Program-made: the position numbers and the translations under genes | The notes under the pieces: model-generated | What the model saw: the letters and a program-made list of their open reading frames with translations, nothing else | Told to the model about the DNA's origin: nothing | Database searches by the model: none | Assembly: GCA_937858455.1 (NCBI GenBank) | Contig: CALLYN010000079.1 | Span: 1 to 9,680 of the forward strand | Length of the DNA stretch: 9,680 bases | Direction: 5' to 3' | DNA from: an uncultured Kouleothrix sp. | Lineage (GTDB): Bacteria; Chloroflexota; Chloroflexia; Chloroflexales; Roseiflexaceae | Shown: positions 7,038-9,680 of the stretch, in pieces | Layout of the letters: every line of letters starts with the position of its first letter | Position numbering within the stretch: the first letter of the stretch is position 1

Positions 7038-7775
7038 GTGAGCCAGTCAAAGCAATCCCGGCCCGGTGGCGCGCCGCCGCCGCGCCAGAACTCGCTGCCC
7101 GCTATTCTTTCGGCCGCCGCAGTGGTGGTGCTGCTGCTCGGCCTGATCCTGATGCTAGTGGGCAATCGCGGCGGCACGGCTGCGGTGGCGCCCACCGCCG
7201 CGCCATTCGCGGCCGCGCCCACCGCCGGGGCCGCTGCGGCCGACGTGGCCGCGCGCAACGATAAGTACAAGGCCCAGGGCGCCCCGCCTCTGGCGATCGA
7301 CCCTAAGAAGAGCTACACCGCCACCATCACCACGCCGCGCGGCGATATTGTGGTGAAGCTGCGCCCCGACCTGGCGCCGCAGACGGTCAACAGCTTTGTG
7401 TTTCTCTCGAAAGAGGGCTTCTACAACGGCGTGACATGGCACCGCGTGCTGCAGAACTTCATGGCCCAGGGCGGCGACCCGACCGGCACCGGCACGGGCG
7501 GGCCAGGCTACACCGTGCCCGACGAGTTTACTACCCAGGTGAAGTTCGATAAGCCCGGCCTGCTGGCCATGGCCAACACCGGCCGGCCGAACAGCGGCGG
7601 CTCGCAGTTCTTTATCACCACTGCCCCGGCCGACTACCTCGACGGCAAGTACACAATCTTCGGCCAGGTCGAGCAGGGCCAGGATATCGTCAACGGCATC
7701 CCGCTGCGCGACCCCGACCAGAACCCCACTACCCCCGGCGAGCAGATCGTGAAGATCACGATCGCCGAGTCGTAG
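7038..7775 (+). CDS. Membrane-anchored cyclophilin-type peptidyl-prolyl cis-trans isomerase
   Basis: This enzyme isomerises proline peptide bonds, probably assisting protein folding outside the membrane. The 245 residues begin with a short Pro/Gln/Arg-rich segment, then one hydrophobic helix (about 20-42) with no lipobox Cys, so it looks like an uncleaved anchor. An Ala/Pro/Thr linker with APTA repeats (about 47-72) and a cyclophilin domain (about 91-245) follow. Visible motifs are WHRVLQNFMAQGGDPTGTGTGG (134-155, containing the catalytic Arg 136) and GSQFFIT (188-194). Y200 in YLDGK replaces the Trp that favours cyclosporin binding in human CypA, as in many bacterial cyclophilins. GTG 7038 is preferred over upstream in-frame GTG 7029 and TTG 7032 because AGAGGAG ends 8 bp before it. 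It stands alone between divergent fni and the convergent phosphomannomutase gene. Confidence 0.92.
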   Translation: MSQSKQSRPGGAPPPRQNSLPAILSAAAVVVLLLGLILMLVGNRGGTAAVAPTAAPFAAAPTAGAAAADVAARNDKYKAQGAPPLAIDPKKSYTATITTPRGDIVVKLRPDLAPQTVNSFVFLSKEGFYNGVTWHRVLQNFMAQGGDPTGTGTGGPGYTVPDEFTTQVKFDKPGLLAMANTGRPNSGGSQFFITTAPADYLDGKYTIFGQVEQGQDIVNGIPLRDPDQNPTTPGEQIVKITIAES

Positions 7776-7803
7776 GCGCGCGGCGCCCCCGAGGCGAAAA
7801 AGG

Positions 7804-7834
7804 CGAAGGACGAATCTGGCCGATTCGTCCTTCG
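7804..7834. terminator. Convergent hairpin terminator between the cyclophilin and phosphomannomutase genes
   Basis: A perfect 13-bp stem (7804-7816 with 7822-7834) encloses a 5-nt loop, with further weaker pairing outside. On the minus strand the stem is followed within 2 bases by a run of five T (the A run at 7797-7801), so it is best suited to ending the phosphomannomutase transcript. It may also stop cyclophilin transcripts, although the plus side has no T-run. Confidence 0.75.
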
Positions 7835-7860
7835 TCGTGCGTTGCCGGCTGGATGTGGCG

Positions 7861-9210
7861 CTAGCCGCGAATGATCGCCAGCACCTCGTCGCGCCTCTGC
7901 TCCATCTCGGCCTGGCTGGCCACCGACTCGAGGTTCAGCCGCAGCAGCGGCTCGGTGTTCGAGCCGCGCACGTTGAAGTGCCAGGTGTCGTAGCTCACCG
8001 ACACGCCGTCGAGCCGCTCGATCGCGCCGTCGGCGTAGCGCTCGGCCAGTTCGGCCATCTTGGCCTTGCCGTCGGCAACAGTCGAGTTGATCTCGCCCGA
8101 GATGAAATACTTGCCCTCGAGCGGCGTCAGCAGCTCCGACATCTTCTTGCCGCTCTTCGCCAGCATCTCCATGATCAGCAGCGACGGGATCAGCCCGGAG
8201 TCGGCGTAGTTGAAATCCTGGAAGTAGTAGTGCCCTGAAACCTCGCCGCCAAATAATACCTGCTCCGAGGCCATGCGCCGCTTGATGAACGCGTGGCCCA
8301 CCCGCTCGATCAGCGGCGTGCCGCCGGCCGCGCTGATCAGATCGGGCACCGCCCACGAGGCGCGCACGTCGTACACGATCTTGCTGCCCGGCTTCTTCTC
8401 CAGCAGGTAGCGGCCCAGCAGCGCGGTCATGTAGTCGCCGGCCACGAACTGCCCGCGATCGTCGATCGTGAAGAAGCGGTCGCCGTCGCCGTCGAAGGCG
8501 AAGCCTGCGTCGGCGCCCTCGCTCAGCACCCGCTGCTCAAGCTCGGCGCGATTCTCGGGCTGCAGCGGGTCGAGCCCGTGGTTCGGCAGCGTGCCGTCGG
8601 GGTCGAGGTACAGGCCGGTCAGCTCGACGGGCAGGCGCGCGTAGACGCGCTTGAGGATCGGGCCGACCATGCCATTGCCGGTGTCGGCCACCACCTTGAT
8701 CGGCCGGCTCTTCAGCGCCTCGACGTCGATCAGCCCCAGCACTGCTTCGATGAACTGCTCGGAAAGGTCGAGCTCGCGCATGCTGCCGTGGCGCCCGGCC
8801 GGCGCGAAGTCGTCGGTCTCGACGATCCGGCGCAGATCCTGGATGCCCTGGTCGCCGCTCAGCAGGTACGGCATCTGGCGCACCATCTTGAAGCCGTTAT
8901 ACTGCTTCGGATTGTGCGAGGCCGTCACCATCATGCCCGGCAGCTTCGTCTGCGCGCAGGCGAAGTAGTACTGGTCGGTGCTGACCATGCCGATGTTCAC
9001 CACATCGGCGCCCTGGTCCATAATGCCGCGCGTCACGGCGTCGAAGATCTGCGGCCCCGAGGTGCGCATATCGCGCCCTACCAGCACGGTGTCGGCTTTG
9101 AGGAATGTGACGAATGCCCGCCCAATCGCGTAGGCCGCGGCTTCGTTCAGATCAGTCGGGTAGATACCACGGATGTCGTAGGCTTTGAAAATCCCAGGGT
9201 TTACCTGCAT
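7861..9210 (-). CDS. Phosphomannomutase/phosphoglucomutase (alpha-D-phosphohexomutase family)
   Basis: The enzyme moves phosphate between C6 and C1 of mannose or glucose, feeding GDP-mannose and UDP-glucose synthesis for cell-envelope and exported polysaccharides. The 449 residues hold all four domains: KAYDIRGIYP (9-18), the phosphoserine loop TASHNP (96-101, S98), the Mg loop DGDGDR (240-245), the sugar-binding GGEVSGH (321-327) and the phosphate-binding RGSNTEPLLRLNLE (415-428). These match bacterial ManB/AlgC-type bifunctional enzymes, although preference between mannose and glucose cannot be read from motifs alone. An ATG four codons upstream (9222) is in frame but has no Shine-Dalgarno. 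ATG 9210 is chosen because GGAGG ends 5 bp before it. It appears monocistronic, with a hairpin terminator downstream, and is divergent from the GH35-like gene. Confidence 0.93.
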   Translation of the reverse strand: MQVNPGIFKAYDIRGIYPTDLNEAAAYAIGRAFVTFLKADTVLVGRDMRTSGPQIFDAVTRGIMDQGADVVNIGMVSTDQYYFACAQTKLPGMMVTASHNPKQYNGFKMVRQMPYLLSGDQGIQDLRRIVETDDFAPAGRHGSMRELDLSEQFIEAVLGLIDVEALKSRPIKVVADTGNGMVGPILKRVYARLPVELTGLYLDPDGTLPNHGLDPLQPENRAELEQRVLSEGADAGFAFDGDGDRFFTIDDRGQFVAGDYMTALLGRYLLEKKPGSKIVYDVRASWAVPDLISAAGGTPLIERVGHAFIKRRMASEQVLFGGEVSGHYYFQDFNYADSGLIPSLLIMEMLAKSGKKMSELLTPLEGKYFISGEINSTVADGKAKMAELAERYADGAIERLDGVSVSYDTWHFNVRGSNTEPLLRLNLESVASQAEMEQRRDEVLAIIRG

Positions 9211-9238
9211 TGCTTCCTCCATTACAGTTATGGGCGCG

Positions 9239-9254
9239 CCGGCCGCGCGGCCGG
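9239..9254. repeat. 16-bp perfect GC palindrome in the phosphomannomutase leader
   Basis: CCGGCCGCGCGGCCGG is fully self-complementary. It sits about 30 bp upstream of the ATG at 9210 on the minus strand, within the predicted leader. It could be a protein-binding site or a hairpin near the ribosome binding site, but composition alone makes such palindromes fairly common here. Confidence 0.4.
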
Positions 9255-9288
9255 TGAAAACGCTGTTCTACTCATGCACAAGCTACGC

Positions 9289-9310
9289 GGCCCGCCGCGT
9301 GGGCCTTTTT
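9289..9310 (+). terminator. Terminator-like hairpin with T-run, plus strand, with no plus-strand gene before it
   Basis: GGCCC (9289-9293) can pair with GGGCC (9301-9305) around a 7-nt loop, followed at once by five T (9306-9310). An alternative overlapping stem is ACGCGGC with GCCGCGT (9285-9300). No plus-strand gene ends upstream, so it would stop antisense or read-through transcripts before the GH35-like gene. It overlaps the predicted start of the phosphomannomutase transcript. Confidence 0.4.
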
Positions 9311-9311
9311 C

Positions 9312-9317
9312 ATTATA
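9312..9317 (-). promoter_or_regulatory. Candidate -10 of the phosphomannomutase promoter
   Basis: A perfect TATAAT is read on the minus strand. No clear -35 lies 16-18 bp upstream. The predicted leader is about 95 nt and contains two strong GC palindromes. Confidence 0.4.
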
Positions 9318-9398
9318 CTCGCAAGCCGCCCCCGCGATCTGCAGAAACTGTCATCCGGCATTGGCATGCAGATAACGATATTTCCACATGTTTTATGG

Positions 9399-9404
9399 TA
9401 TAGT
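9399..9404 (+). promoter_or_regulatory. Candidate -10 of the GH35-like gene
   Basis: TATAGT lies in a locally AT-rich patch (about 9371-9404) without a clear -35. An 11-bp palindrome, CAGATGATCTG (9414-9424), follows near the predicted start and could be an operator. A small GGCCG-TT-CGGCC hairpin (9442-9453) lies in the leader. Confidence 0.3.
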
Positions 9405-9466
9405 CCTGGTATTCAGATGATCTGCCGGCCGGCGCGTATCGGGCCGTTCGGCCTCTCACGATCTCA

Positions 9467-9680
9467 ATGACCGCAAGCGATTGGCCTGCTAGCCTGCCGT
9501 TGCGCGCCGCGACGCTGTGCTACTTCGACATCCCCTGCGACGTATGGCCGCTCGCGCTGCTGCGCGCAGGCCAGCTCGGCGCCGATACGATTGTCGCGCC
9601 GCTCGATCTGGCGCGCCACGCGCTGCCCGACGGCGGCCTCGATCTGCTCGGCAGCAGCGCCGCCCGGCTGCGCCTGCCGG
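9467..9680 (+). CDS. GH35 beta-galactosidase-like protein, N-terminal fragment (3' end outside window)
   Basis: Seventy-one codons are visible before the window ends. The stretch CYFDIPCDVWPLALLRAGQLGADTIVAP resembles the start of GH35 TIM barrels, where a HYFRxPxxxWxxRLxxxKxxGxNTV pattern leads to PWNxHE. Here the latter reads PLDLARH, so the usual Trp-Asn and following Glu are not preserved. The following LDLLGSSA fits the FDFSG segment. GH35 enzymes remove terminal beta-galactose from glycans, but the catalytic acids would lie beyond the window, so activity cannot be judged. ATG 9467 is the only plausible in-frame start; no Shine-Dalgarno is visible. It may be an inactive or divergent relative. 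The family assignment rests on one short alignment made by eye. Confidence 0.45.
   Translation, partial: MTASDWPASLPLRAATLCYFDIPCDVWPLALLRAGQLGADTIVAPLDLARHALPDGGLDLLGSSAARLRLP

Noticed and set aside
9323..9333. A possible third copy of the repeat core (AAGCCGCCCCC)
   Set aside because: Only 11 bases match, the flanks do not, and such C-rich strings are expected by chance at this GC content.
8293..9375. A 360-codon plus-strand frame opposite the phosphomannomutase gene
   Set aside because: It is a shadow frame without motifs, and it crosses the minus-strand gene's ribosome site and promoter.

Overview
The window is GC-rich bacterial chromosome that most resembles a member of the Chloroflexota, class Chloroflexia. 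The main reasons are a fused rhamnulose-1-phosphate aldolase/lactaldehyde dehydrogenase (RhaEW architecture, known from Chloroflexus and Bacillus), a type 2 isopentenyl-diphosphate isomerase, and very strong C/G preference at third codon positions. This placement is inferred from gene content, not from a marker gene. I see no phage, transposase, CRISPR, rRNA or tRNA.

Layout. (1) Positions 1-3340, plus strand: the C-terminal part of a GH78 alpha-L-rhamnosidase, then rhaEW. Together they are the tail of an L-rhamnose scavenging locus: the hydrolase releases rhamnose from glycans, and RhaEW cleaves rhamnulose-1-phosphate and oxidises the lactaldehyde formed. A perfect 8-bp inverted repeat brackets the -10-like box upstream of rhaEW. 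(2) Positions 3341-3648: an intergenic stretch with a compact 125-bp palindromic element (near-perfect 17-bp terminal inverted repeats enclosing two oppositely oriented hairpins, REPIN/MITE-like), then a possible promoter and 5' UTR hairpin for the next gene. (3) Positions 3649-4143, plus: a small CoA-binding (Rossmann) protein, whose stop lies 9 bp from that of a convergent gene. (4) Positions 4153-6841, minus: a likely transcription unit reading idi2 (isoprenoid synthesis), recF (recombinational repair) and yhbY (ribosome-associated CRM protein), driven by a good sigma-70-type promoter at 6886-6915. A decayed half copy of the palindromic element lies between recF and yhbY. (5) Positions 7038-7775, plus: a membrane-anchored cyclophilin-type peptidyl-prolyl isomerase, divergent from idi2 and ending at a hairpin terminator shared with the convergent gene. 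(6) Positions 7861-9210, minus: a complete phosphomannomutase/phosphoglucomutase. (7) Position 9467 to the end, plus: the first 71 codons of a protein resembling a GH35 beta-galactosidase, cut by the window edge.

Most coding content is ordinary housekeeping and sugar metabolism. The least ordinary feature is the palindromic element at 3348-3472 and its remnant at 4499-4543, which suggests a repeat family dispersed in this genome. I found no convincing new multi-gene system.
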